A stretch of DNA of 64,000 nucleotides. It comes from CAVWDU01 sp963840725. Lineage in GTDB: Bacteria; Pseudomonadota; Gammaproteobacteria; Pseudomonadales; Halieaceae. Positions within the stretch are counted from its first letter, which is position 1; every line of letters begins with the position of its first letter. The notes beneath the pieces were generated by a model, which was given only the letters and a program-made list of their open reading frames with translations, was not told the origin of the DNA and searched no databases. The translations under genes and the position numbers were made by a program. The stretch spans positions 566,824-630,823 of the forward strand of contig CAWIZY010000004.1 of the NCBI GenBank assembly GCA_963840725.1, read 5' to 3'. Shown here piece by piece: positions 18,373-25,576 of this stretch.

Positions 18373-18771
18373 TCAATGTGCCGGTTGCAGAATTCTCCAG
18401 GCACCATCCACTTCAATGACCGTATCGCGGTAAATTCCGGTAGCTAATAGTGAAGCCTTGCCGTCTTCCGTCGCCAACAGTGTCAGAACTGAGGTCACGA
18501 TCGGGTGCTCCCCCTCAGTATCGAAAAAACTGTTGGCGATCACATGACGGCGAACATCGGTCTGTTGCTCCATGGCGCCAAGCATCAACCCCATGATCGC
18601 CTCCCTACCCTCGAAAGGCCCTATCAAGTCGCCACCGGCGATGCGCATACTCATGACAGCCTCGGTCGCAAAACCGGCCTCCAGCGCCTTCATATCACGC
18701 TCATCATAGGCATAAGCGCCCCGGGCCAACATGTCCTGAATCGCCATCCTGTTCTCTGCTGTGAGCTGCAT
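18373..18771 (-). CDS. SnoaL-like (NTF2 fold) protein, first gene of the operon
   Basis: A 132-residue cytoplasmic NTF2-like protein with MLARGAYAYDERDMKALEAGFATEA-type start (residues 14-38). DVRRHVIANSFF (about 72-83) is the histidine strand seen in many SnoaL_4 proteins, and it ends GAWRILQPAH. It is the promoter-proximal gene of the minus-strand operon that ends at 9772 and is divergent from the TetR regulator. The reaction is not known. Confidence 0.75.
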   Translation of the reverse strand: MQLTAENRMAIQDMLARGAYAYDERDMKALEAGFATEAVMSMRIAGGDLIGPFEGREAIMGLMLGAMEQQTDVRRHVIANSFFDTEGEHPIVTSVLTLLATEDGKASLLATGIYRDTVIEVDGAWRILQPAH

Positions 18772-18922
18772 ATCCTGACCTCCATTGCCGGCACATCCAG
18801 CGTTGTGACGCCGCCCGACATGCGCTCGTGAGTACCTTGTTTAGTGCACCCTGCCAAGCCCGCCATGAGCGTCTGCCACCGCGGCCTCGTCTCGCACATC
18901 TTCTCTACATCCTAGGCCAGCT

Positions 18923-18937
18923 TTGAATGTTATTCAA
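18923..18937. promoter_or_regulatory. Inverted repeat TTGAAT-GTT-ATTCAA, possible TetR autoregulatory site
   Basis: Perfect 6-bp arms around 3 nt lie in the divergent region between the SnoaL-led operon and the TetR gene. The spacing fits a small dimeric repressor. It differs from the 19-bp operator family, so the local TetR could use this site instead. Confidence 0.4.
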
Positions 18938-19014
18938 TAAAAGCCACAATCCCTCGCCTGTGCGGCGAACACAACAACCAGGGAAACAGGAATAGCACAC
19001 GCAATGCTGACGGA

Positions 19015-19060
19015 GGGGCAGGGGCAGGGGCAGGGGCAGGGGCAGGGGCAGGGGCAGGGG
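19015..19060 (+). repeat. (GGGGCA)7 tandem repeat with G-quadruplex potential
   Basis: Seven exact GGGGCA units plus a final GGGG make eight G-runs within 46 nt, 46 bp upstream of the likely TetR start. The strand could fold into one or two G-quadruplexes. An in-frame ATG at 19004 would read it as a Gln-Gly repeat, but the TetR fold starts after 19106. The remainder of 18772-19105 holds no other gene that I can see. Confidence 0.9.
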
Positions 19061-19105
19061 ATAGTCAAAGTGCCACCAAAAGTGGAAAGTGCTACAGTGG
19101 CTTGC

Positions 19106-19729
19106 ATGAGTCACCAGCCGCCCGAAAATGATAACGACACCGTGCCCGCCACCAAGCGCGACTCGCGCGGCGACCGGCGCCGTCACCTTATCTTCAAATC
19201 GCTGCACGACTGCATCCTGGCCAAGGGTTATGTCAAAACCACCCTCGCTGATATTGCGGAAGGAGCGGACATGTCCGCCAGCCACTTGCTCTATTATTTC
19301 AAGGGCAAGGAGGCGATCCTCGAGCAGTACTTCGCCAACGTGTCGGTGCGATTTCTGCAGCGGATTGATGCATTTAGCCACGAGACTCCCGAGCAGCAGA
19401 TCCAGTCACTGGCGAGCTTCTGGTTCAAAAGTGAGGCCGGAACCCGTAAAGAAATCGGCTTCATGCTCGAATGCTTCGGCGCCGCGGTCAACGATCCCGT
19501 GCTTCGGGATACCAAGGCAGAGTTCGATACGCGGTGTAAACACTATCTCGTGGAAATCTTTCAGCAGGCCCCTTCTGTGTTTATGGGAAATGCCAAGGAT
19601 GCCGCCGAAGTCGCTTACTCAATGATGCTGGGACTTCGCTCGGCCGTCTATTTTGACGACGACATCGAGCTTGAAGACGCTCATCGTTTGTTTGTCGGCT
19701 CCATGCGGGCTATGTGCGGATTTGACTGA
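19106..19729 (+). CDS. TetR-family transcriptional regulator
   Basis: A 207-residue regulator. The N-terminal DNA-binding helix-turn-helix is clear: HLIFKSLHDCILAKGYVKTTLADIAEGADMSASHLLYYFKGKEAIL (about residues 29-74), with the typical LYYFKGKE end. The C-terminal part is helical and variable, as usual for ligand binding. Starting at 19106 gives a normal N-terminal arm. The ATG at 19004 would add 34 residues including the Gly-Gln repeat, and I consider that less likely. It is divergent from the large catabolic operon and is the only TetR gene in the window. That makes it the best local candidate to read either the 18923 palindrome or the 19-bp operator family, for example the copy 40 bp past its stop. 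Confidence 0.9.
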   Translation: MSHQPPENDNDTVPATKRDSRGDRRRHLIFKSLHDCILAKGYVKTTLADIAEGADMSASHLLYYFKGKEAILEQYFANVSVRFLQRIDAFSHETPEQQIQSLASFWFKSEAGTRKEIGFMLECFGAAVNDPVLRDTKAEFDTRCKHYLVEIFQQAPSVFMGNAKDAAEVAYSMMLGLRSAVYFDDDIELEDAHRLFVGSMRAMCGFD

Positions 19730-19734
19730 GCGCG

Positions 19735-19760
19735 ATTGCCATTATTCAGAGGTGCCCTAG
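19735..19760 (-). repeat. 26-bp inverted-repeat partner, right copy
   Basis: This is the reverse complement of 8107-8132 with one mismatch, ending GAGGTGCCCTAG. It begins 6 nt after the TetR stop codon and lies just before operator copy 4. Confidence 0.6.
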
Positions 19761-19768
19761 TATCATCA

Positions 19769-19797
19769 CTTGCTGGACGCAAACAAGAATCTATTCA
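19769..19797 (+). promoter_or_regulatory. 19-bp operator copy 4 with promoter-like hexamers
   Basis: CTTGCTGGACGCAAACAAG (19769-19787) contains TTGCTG at 19770-19775, with TATTCA 16 bp downstream at 19792-19797. It lies 161 bp upstream of the PQQ dehydrogenase start at 19949. Confidence 0.65.
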
Positions 19798-19948
19798 GCT
19801 AAACGCCGCCAGCGTCCGAACAGCCATCGATAGAGGCCGCGCGATGATCCACCGCAGCTACGATAATCACCCCCGCCCGGGTCCCCTCGCCCGAGCCCCG
19901 CAGCCGATTGATCTACCGCACCCTGTCGGTCTCGAACCCGGCAGATTC

Positions 19949-22071
19949 ATGAGCTTTCGCTGGCAAATTATTGTGTCTATTGCACTGTGCTGGTCAGTCC
20001 CGGGTCAGAGCGAGGCTCTCGAGGGCCTGGCCGCAAAACAGATCGAACAAGGCAAGGGCCTCTACGCCAAGCACTGCGTGACCTGTCATTCCGTTTCGCT
20101 GCGCGGCTCAGCGCATGGCAGTGCACTGAAAGGCAAAACGTTTCTGGACAAGTGGGGTCAGCGAGACAGCCGACAACTACTCGCCTACAGCAGTAACGCG
20201 ATGCCCCCCGGACAGGCGGGGTCCCTGAGCGCGACAGAACACGCCTCCGTGCTGGCCCACGTGCTCTCGGTCAATGCCGAGTCCGCCTCCGCAGCGCTTC
20301 CTCTGCTCGCCAGCGCCAGTCAGTTGGGCGAGGTCGATGATACGCAACCAGACAGCTGGGTCAGTTGGTCCGCCGCCGCCACCATAGAACAAACCGCAAA
20401 AGACAGCGGTGCCTTCACCGGCCGAACACTCGACGCCTTTAAACCTGTCACCGACACCCTGCTGAACCACCCGCCTCCCGGTGACTGGCTGAGCTGGCGT
20501 CGCACCCTCGACGGACAGGGCTATAGCCCACTCGCACAGATCAATCGCGAAACCGTGGGGCAGTTGCGACTGGCCTGGTCGCTGGCCATGCACGAAGGCA
20601 GCAACCAGGTCACGCCGCTGGTGCATGACGGCATCATGTATCTCACTCATGCGGGCAATATCATCCAGGCCCTGGATGCGGCTGGCGGCGACCTCGTCTG
20701 GGAGTACCAGTACAGTTTTCCGGATGACGCGCGCACCCTGGGTGGCCCTACCAGAAACATCGCTATCTATGGCGACAAGCTCTACCTGGCCACCTACGAC
20801 GCGGCGATAGTGGCGGTGAACGCGGGCACCGGAAAGGAAGTCTGGCGGACCGTTAAAGCGGACTATAAAAAAGGCTACACGCACACCGCCGGACCCATTG
20901 TTGGAGATGGTGTCGTGCTCAGCGGCATAAACGGCTGCGAGTGGTACAAGGCAGAGGGTTGCTTTATCACCGGACACGACGCCGAGACCGGACAAGAACT
21001 CTGGCGCACCCAGACGATCGCCCAACCTGGTGAACCCGGCGGCGACACCTGGGCCGGCTTGCCGGCTGAACTGCGAGCTGGGGGGGACACCTGGATTGCA
21101 GGCTCCTACGATCCGGAACTCAAACTGTTTTTTATCGGCACCAGCCAGGCCAAGCCCTGGGTCGCCGCCAGCCGCGGCATGACTCCCAAAGATCAGGCCC
21201 TGTACACCAATTCGACCCTGGCCATCGACTCACGCACCGGCAAGCTCCGCTGGCACTTTCAGCATATACCCGGCGAGACCATCGACATGGAAGTGGGGTT
21301 CGAGCGGGTGCTGATCGATGCAGAAGACAAGAAACTCCTGTTCACGGTAGGTAAGGATGGCATCCTCTGGAAACTGGATCGCGAGACCGGGGCGTTTCTG
21401 GAGCTCGCCGAAACACTGCCGCAAAACATTTACCAGGCAATCGACCGCACCACCGGCAGTGTCACCTACCGCGACGACATCATCAATGCCAAAGTCGGCG
21501 ACAGCGTGACCGCCTGCCCGGCATTTATGGTGGCCACAACTGGCAGGCTTCGGCCTACAGCCCGGAGACCCATCGACTCATCATTCCACTGCATCAGCTG
21601 TGCTCAGACATGGTCGGACGCAAGGTGGAGCAAAAAGTGGGTGGCGGCGGTTACGGCGGCGAATCCAGGACCTACCCCATGCCCGGGAAGGCGCAGAAAA
21701 TGGGACGCCTGGCAGCATTCGATTTAAATACTCTGCAAGAGGCCTGGGCTTATGAACAACCGGCGCTGTTTCTGACCGGCGCATTGACTACTGCAGGGGG
21801 CCTGGTATTCATCGGTGATCTGGATCGCTATTTCACAGCGTTTGACATCGAAAGCGGAAATCCGGTCTGGCGCACGCGACTGGGAGCACCCCTGCATGGG
21901 TACCCCGTCACCTACAGCGCCGCCGGAAAACAATACATCGCAGTCCCCACCGGCATCGGCGTATTTCGCGCATTGACAGCCGTATTGAGCCCCGAGATAT
22001 ACCAACCGACTGCGGGTCAGGCACTTTACGTGTTCGAGCTGATGTCTTCGAACTTCATAGACAAGCCCTGA
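19949..22071 (+). CDS. Cytochrome c-PQQ alcohol dehydrogenase, frameshifted
   Basis: The protein begins with a signal peptide (MSFRWQIIVSIALCWSVPGQSEA). A cytochrome c domain with CVTCH (about residues 45-49) and its Met-containing loop (NAMPPGQAG) comes next, followed by a quinoprotein propeller with DWLSWRRTLDGQGYSPLAQINRETV. Repeated blade ends (TGKEVW, TGQELW) follow, and the C-terminal domain is GYPVTYSAAGKQYIAVPTG. It is a periplasmic PQQ alcohol dehydrogenase. The frame breaks at 21529-21532. ATGGTGG should read ATGGGTGG to continue as GGHNWQASAYSPETHR, and the remaining 170 residues are in that frame. The ATG at 19949 is preferred because upstream ATGs at 19736 and 19844 would put the operator inside the coding region. 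Confidence 0.87.
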
Positions 22072-22100
22072 TGCAGGTCAGTAACCCACTCGGAATGGTG

Positions 22101-22607
22101 CTAGCTTGCAGCGGCGACCGGCCTGCGCCCCAGCGTTGCGCGAATACGCAGGCGCTTGAACAGCGACAGGCGATCAACAAACAGCATGCCATCAAGGTGG
22201 TCCAGTTCATGCTGGAGGCAAACCGCATACATATCGCTGAGATCACGCTCAAAGGTCTCGCCGCGGACATCGCAGGCTCGCACCCGAATCTGCGTGTGAC
22301 GAATGACGTTCTCTACAATCTCGGGCACCGAGAGGCAGCTCTCCTCGACGAGTCCGGGCACATCCCGTTTAAGAATTTCAGGATTGATGTAAACCTCGGG
22401 CGTATCCCTGTCTTCTGACAGGTCCATGACCAGGACACGCCGCACATCGCCGGTCTGGGGCCCCGCCAGCCCTATACCGCCACTGTCGTAAAGGGTCGTA
22501 GTGAGGTCCTCGATAAACGCCTCTAGCTCGGCATCAAAGACCTCTACCGGTTCCGCCACGCGACGCAAGCGGGGATCCGGATATTCCAGTATCGGTAAAA
22601 CGGCCAT
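22101..22607 (-). CDS. def: Peptide deformylase, divergent
   Basis: A 168-residue iron/zinc metallopeptidase that removes the formyl group from nascent proteins. It has the three deformylase motifs in altered form: GIGLAGPQ (about residues 44-51, usually GxGLAAxQ), ESCLS (about 89-93, usually EGCLS) and the intact metal motif HELDH (about 133-137). The core and length fit the family. The changes suggest a second, specialised copy rather than the housekeeping enzyme. It lies 23 nt downstream of pucC on the same strand, so it may be cotranscribed with the light-harvesting genes. Confidence 0.85.
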   Translation of the reverse strand: MAVLPILEYPDPRLRRVAEPVEVFDAELEAFIEDLTTTLYDSGGIGLAGPQTGDVRRVLVMDLSEDRDTPEVYINPEILKRDVPGLVEESCLSVPEIVENVIRHTQIRVRACDVRGETFERDLSDMYAVCLQHELDHLDGMLFVDRLSLFKRLRIRATLGRRPVAAAS

Positions 22608-22630
22608 GACGTCCTCCTGTTACACAGAGC

Positions 22631-24105
22631 CTATACAGAACTGCGGCTGGATTCCAGGGAGGCAACCCGGTCTCCAGCCGCAGCCTGGGTTTTTACGGCG
22701 GCGGTCGCCCGCAAGCCCTGCGCATGCCGAATCAATGGCAAGGTGGCGACAATCGTGACCAGCAGCAGTAGCAGTTCAATTGCATACACCGTGAGGTAGC
22801 CATTGGCGACGCCGGCAAAGCCCCAGGGCCCGGCGGTATCACCGACTGCCGCGTTGACCAGGTCGCGGATCACAGCGCTCAACGCCATGGCCACGCCAGC
22901 TGCCGTGGCCTGCACCGCGCCCCACGCCCCCAGCGCCAGACCCGCCTGGTCCCTGGGCGCACGGTTCATGGTTGCTGTCAGCGTCCCGTGCCCAAATAGG
23001 GCGCCGCCAAAACCGATCAGAAAGTTGCCGAGTAAAAAAAGCTGCGGCAGCCCGACGGGCTCGGAGGCAATCACCAGGGCAAACGCAGGGAAACCTATCA
23101 GCGTGCCGGTGAGGGTGACCCTGTAAGGGTCGGCGCCACGGCTTATGATACGTGATGCAAATCCAAAACCCACCAGACCACCAAAGGCAAACAATGCGGT
23201 CAGTTTGGTCGTGGTGCTGACTGACAGCCGCAGGACCTCACCACCGAAAGGCTCCAGCAGGATGTCGGCCATTGCAAATGCCATGGTTCCAATCCCAATG
23301 ATGATCAGGCGACGCACGGTATGCTCACCGGCACAGAAACTGGCCCAGGATTCCCGGAAGCTCGGGTCGGGCCCGCGCACGCGCCCGTGGGGCGGGTTGC
23401 GGGCCTCCTGCTGCCACATGGCGGTGCCATTGAGGAGCAGGGTGACTACTGCCGCGCCCTGGATCACCTGGACCAACTTGCCAGGGGTAAAATCCTCCAG
23501 TGCGGCGCCAAACAATAGAGCGCTGAAAAACATGCCCACCAGCAGCATCACATACATAAGGCCCACCACTTTGGGATGGGATTCCTGAGGCGTGAGGTCA
23601 GTCGCCAGGGCCAAACCGGCGGTTTGGGCGATATGCAGACCTGCGCCAACCAGCAAAAAGGCCGTAGCAGCGGAGATATGTCCCAGCCAGACCGGCGCCA
23701 TGGCCGATTCACCCTGGCCTGCGAGCACCAGCAGCGCAAAGGGCATGATTGCGAAGCCACCAAATTGCAGCAGGGTACCCTTCCAGATGAAGGGCACCCG
23801 TCGCCACCCAACTCACAGTGATGGGTGTCGGACTTAAACCCGACCAGGGCCCGAAATGGGGCAAACACCACCGGTATGGCCACCATGATGCCTACCAGCG
23901 AGGCGGGAACCCCCAACTCGACGATCATCACCCGGTTCAGAGTACCGACCAGCAGCACCAGGGCCATACCGACGGATACCTGAAACAGCGAAAGCCGCAG
24001 CAGGCGGCCCAGCGGCAGATCCGGTGTCGCTACATCGGCAAAAGGAAGAAAACGCGGCCCGAGATTCACCCAGGCCGCTGTCAGTCGTTGACCAAAACGT
24101 GCCAT
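22631..24105 (-). CDS. pucC: PucC-like light-harvesting assembly protein (MFS fold), one frameshift
   Basis: A 12-helix membrane protein of the PucC/LhaA/BCH2 family that helps light-harvesting complex assembly. It starts MARFGQRLTAAWVNLGPRFLPFADVATPDLPLGRLLRLSLFQ and shows the family segments GVPASLVGIMVAIPVVFAPFRALVGFKSDTH and PFIWKGTLLQFGGFAIMPFALLVLAGQGE. The C-terminal half has GFGGALFGHGTLTATM and ALGAWGAVQATAAG. The frame is lost at about 23806 because one base is missing (TTGGGTGGCGACGG, where one more base restores LGWRRVPFIWKG). With that correction the product is about 491 residues and complete. Sequencing error and true inactivation are both possible. The gene follows the 204-residue protein in the puc locus. 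Confidence 0.88.
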
Positions 24106-24191
24106 GTCGACCTCAGTCAGTAAGCCAGGGGGTAGTCAGGCAGCAATAGCCCGGCCGGCACCACGTCATGGGTGGTCGTCGACAGTCCTAA

Positions 24192-24225
24192 CCCCACAAA
24201 AGCTCTAGCCCCACAAAAGCTCTAG
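24192..24225. repeat. 17-bp tandem duplication at the end of the puc-linked gene
   Basis: CCCCACAAAAGCTCTAG occurs twice back to back (24192-24208 and 24209-24225). The second copy contains the stop codon of the minus-strand gene, so the last bases of that gene were duplicated into the gap before pucC. Confidence 0.8.
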
Positions 24226-24836
24226 CGCTGAATTAACGTCGGCAAGCCGAACATGGAGGACAGCGGAGTGGAGTTCTTGCTCAGCAACTTCATGCCGAGA
24301 CTGCTCTCCCAGGGCCCGTCATTTCCGGACAGCGTTTTGTAACCGATCATGGAAGACAACGGGGTGGCGTTACTGCTGAGACCGCCCTTGCCGAACATCG
24401 TAAAATCGTGCCGCGTCAGCGGGCTGAAGATGCGTGACCAAACCGTCAAACGGCGGTCGGGGTCGGACAGGGTAGGAATGGAAAAGAGATCAGACAAGGG
24501 CGTTGGGCTGTCCGACTCCATAAAGACAAACCCCCCCGCATTCTCAGGTTTTCCGGCCTCCAGAATGGCCTCGGCGGCTGCGCTAAAGCCCAGAGCAGGG
24601 TCCACCAGGACCACAGACTTCCCCTCTTTCAGCGCCGCAGCGCAGACCAGTGCCTGGAACTGCGGCACGTCACCATTGAGCACCTTGTAATTGCGGATGT
24701 CGCGATGGGATACGTCTGGCCCCGCTGATGTCGGGGTCATGAGTACTGAACTGGCGCCATAACCACTCGCCTTCAGTTCGTCCATCACGTCCTGAGCCTG
24801 CTGCTCGGTTTCGTAGATGCGTCCGTTTACGCTCAT
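24222..24836 (-). CDS. Puc-locus protein with three PLSSM-type repeats, unknown function
   Basis: A 204-residue protein between pucA and pucC on the same strand. The N-terminal half (MSVNGRIYETEQQAQDVMDELKASGY...) looks like a small alpha/beta domain of the kind found in stress proteins that start with a short strand and a helix. The C-terminal part carries three copies of an 11-residue motif: PLSDLFSIPTL (113-123), PLSSMIGYKTL (159-169) and PLSSMFGLPTL (191-201). No signal peptide or membrane helix is seen. Its position suggests a role in LH2 assembly or regulation, perhaps as an adaptor using the repeated motif. I do not recognise a named family. Confidence 0.8.
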   Translation of the reverse strand: MSVNGRIYETEQQAQDVMDELKASGYGASSVLMTPTSAGPDVSHRDIRNYKVLNGDVPQFQALVCAAALKEGKSVVLVDPALGFSAAAEAILEAGKPENAGGFVFMESDSPTPLSDLFSIPTLSDPDRRLTVWSRIFSPLTRHDFTMFGKGGLSSNATPLSSMIGYKTLSGNDGPWESSLGMKLLSKNSTPLSSMFGLPTLIQR

Positions 24837-24961
24837 GATGTTTCTCCATTACCTCAGGGGCATTCGTTATTAGATACCTACATTCATAGCACGCGAGAGA
24901 ACCCCCCGCCACACTGAACAAAAAAATTAGTCACAGGGACCGGTGTAACCCGGCCCCTAGG

Positions 24962-24991
24962 CTGGGGACAGAAACGACATTCTGTCCCCAG
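24962..24991 (-). promoter_or_regulatory. Intercistronic hairpin after pucA
   Basis: A perfect 12-bp stem (CTGGGGACAGAA / TTCTGTCCCCAG) with a 6-nt loop starts 15 nt past the pucA stop. In Rhodobacter puf and puc operons such hairpins protect the short pucBA mRNA and reduce downstream expression, which gives the large excess of antenna over other products. The same use is inferred here. Confidence 0.8.
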
Positions 24992-25006
24992 GGATATCCC
25001 CCGAGC

Positions 25007-25147
25007 TCAGCCCCAGTAGGCTGCAAACCAGGAAGTGTTGGACAGAATTGCACCGTGTACCACAAACGAGATCAATGCTACCGATCCCAGGAACAGGGGC
25101 AAGCCAACCGTTGGTTGTACCACACACCAGATTCTACCTTGATTCAT
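25007..25147 (-). CDS. pucA: Light-harvesting complex 2 alpha polypeptide
   Basis: A 46-residue single-helix antenna polypeptide. The N-terminus MNQGRIW carries the formyl-Met that ligates B800 bacteriochlorophyll in this family. His31 (FVVHGAIL) is the B850 ligand at exactly the usual position. SWFAAYW follows, with Tyr44 and Trp45, the residues that hydrogen-bond the B850 acetyl groups in classical B800-850 complexes. The protein stops after one more glycine and so lacks the short C-terminal tail of most LH2 alpha chains. GGAGG lies before the start. It is 6 nt downstream of pucB. Confidence 0.96.
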   Translation of the reverse strand: MNQGRIWCVVQPTVGLPLFLGSVALISFVVHGAILSNTSWFAAYWG

Positions 25148-25153
25148 GAGTCG

Positions 25154-25318
25154 CTAGCCTCCCCAGGGTGAAAATGAGTACGCGAGAACATGCGCAAACA
25201 CCGAGATCACAAAGAACACGCGTGCTCCATCGATCACATGCTTGTGCAGTTCCTCTGACTCTCGGATGGTCAGACCAGTCGGCCAGACGCGGTCTGGATC
25301 GTCCAGATCAGTTGCCAT
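25154..25318 (-). CDS. pucB: Light-harvesting complex 2 beta polypeptide
   Basis: A 54-residue single-helix antenna polypeptide. VWPTGLTIRESEELHKHVIDGARVFFVISVF-type sequence is the hallmark of LH2 beta chains. His43 (AHVLAYSFSPW) ligates B850 bacteriochlorophyll. Arg33 is ten residues before it and His25 eighteen before it, and these match the B800-contacting positions of known LH2 beta chains. The start has AGGAG at a good distance. As first gene of the puc operon it lies 144 nt downstream of the promoter -10 element. Confidence 0.96.
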   Translation of the reverse strand: MATDLDDPDRVWPTGLTIRESEELHKHVIDGARVFFVISVFAHVLAYSFSPWGG

Positions 25319-25461
25319 AGGTTTGTCTCCTAGAAGTTAATTAATTTTTCTTTATTAGCCCGATGCTATCTCCGCAGGGCGAAGACGCAACTGCCAGTCA
25401 CACCGGCAGACACACGCTGGTACGATTCCCCTCGCGGGTAACCTACCTCGGGCTATTGACA

Positions 25462-25490
25462 AATCTAGCAGTGCTACTGGAGTGTGTCAA
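25462..25490 (-). promoter_or_regulatory. puc promoter (sigma70-like)
   Basis: On the minus strand TTGACA (25485-25490) is followed after 17 bp by TAGATT (25462-25467). The -35 lies inside the proximal CrtJ/PpsR-like site. This leaves a 5' leader of about 135-140 nt before pucB. Confidence 0.75.
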
Positions 25491-25502
25491 CTTGCTTTGT
25501 CA
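25485..25502. promoter_or_regulatory. CrtJ/PpsR-type site, promoter-proximal
   Basis: TGT-N12-TCA, one mismatch from the TGT-N12-ACA consensus. It covers the -35 hexamer of the puc promoter and is separated from the second site by exactly 8 bp, the spacing known for cooperative CrtJ binding at bchC. Confidence 0.65.
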
Positions 25503-25510
25503 CCCAAATG

Positions 25511-25528
25511 TGTAGCTTTAAATTGACA
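25511..25528. promoter_or_regulatory. CrtJ/PpsR-type site, promoter-distal
   Basis: TGTAGCTTTAAATTGACA is a perfect TGT-N12-ACA site for the redox/oxygen- and light-responsive repressor of photosynthesis genes. No ppsR gene is in the window. Confidence 0.8.
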
Positions 25529-25576
25529 CACCCCGGCAGCACGTGGGTGCAGTCCAGACAGACCCGTGGCAGTGCA

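Noticed and set aside
19015..19060. GGGGCA repeat as a CRISPR or as a coding Gly-Gln repeat of the TetR protein
   Set aside because: Units are contiguous with no spacers, and the TetR fold begins after the later ATG at 19106, which is the more normal start.
8107..19760. A complete composite transposon
   Set aside because: Only short inverted repeats are seen. There is no matching transposase at either end and no target duplication could be shown. The RAYT inside belongs to another family.
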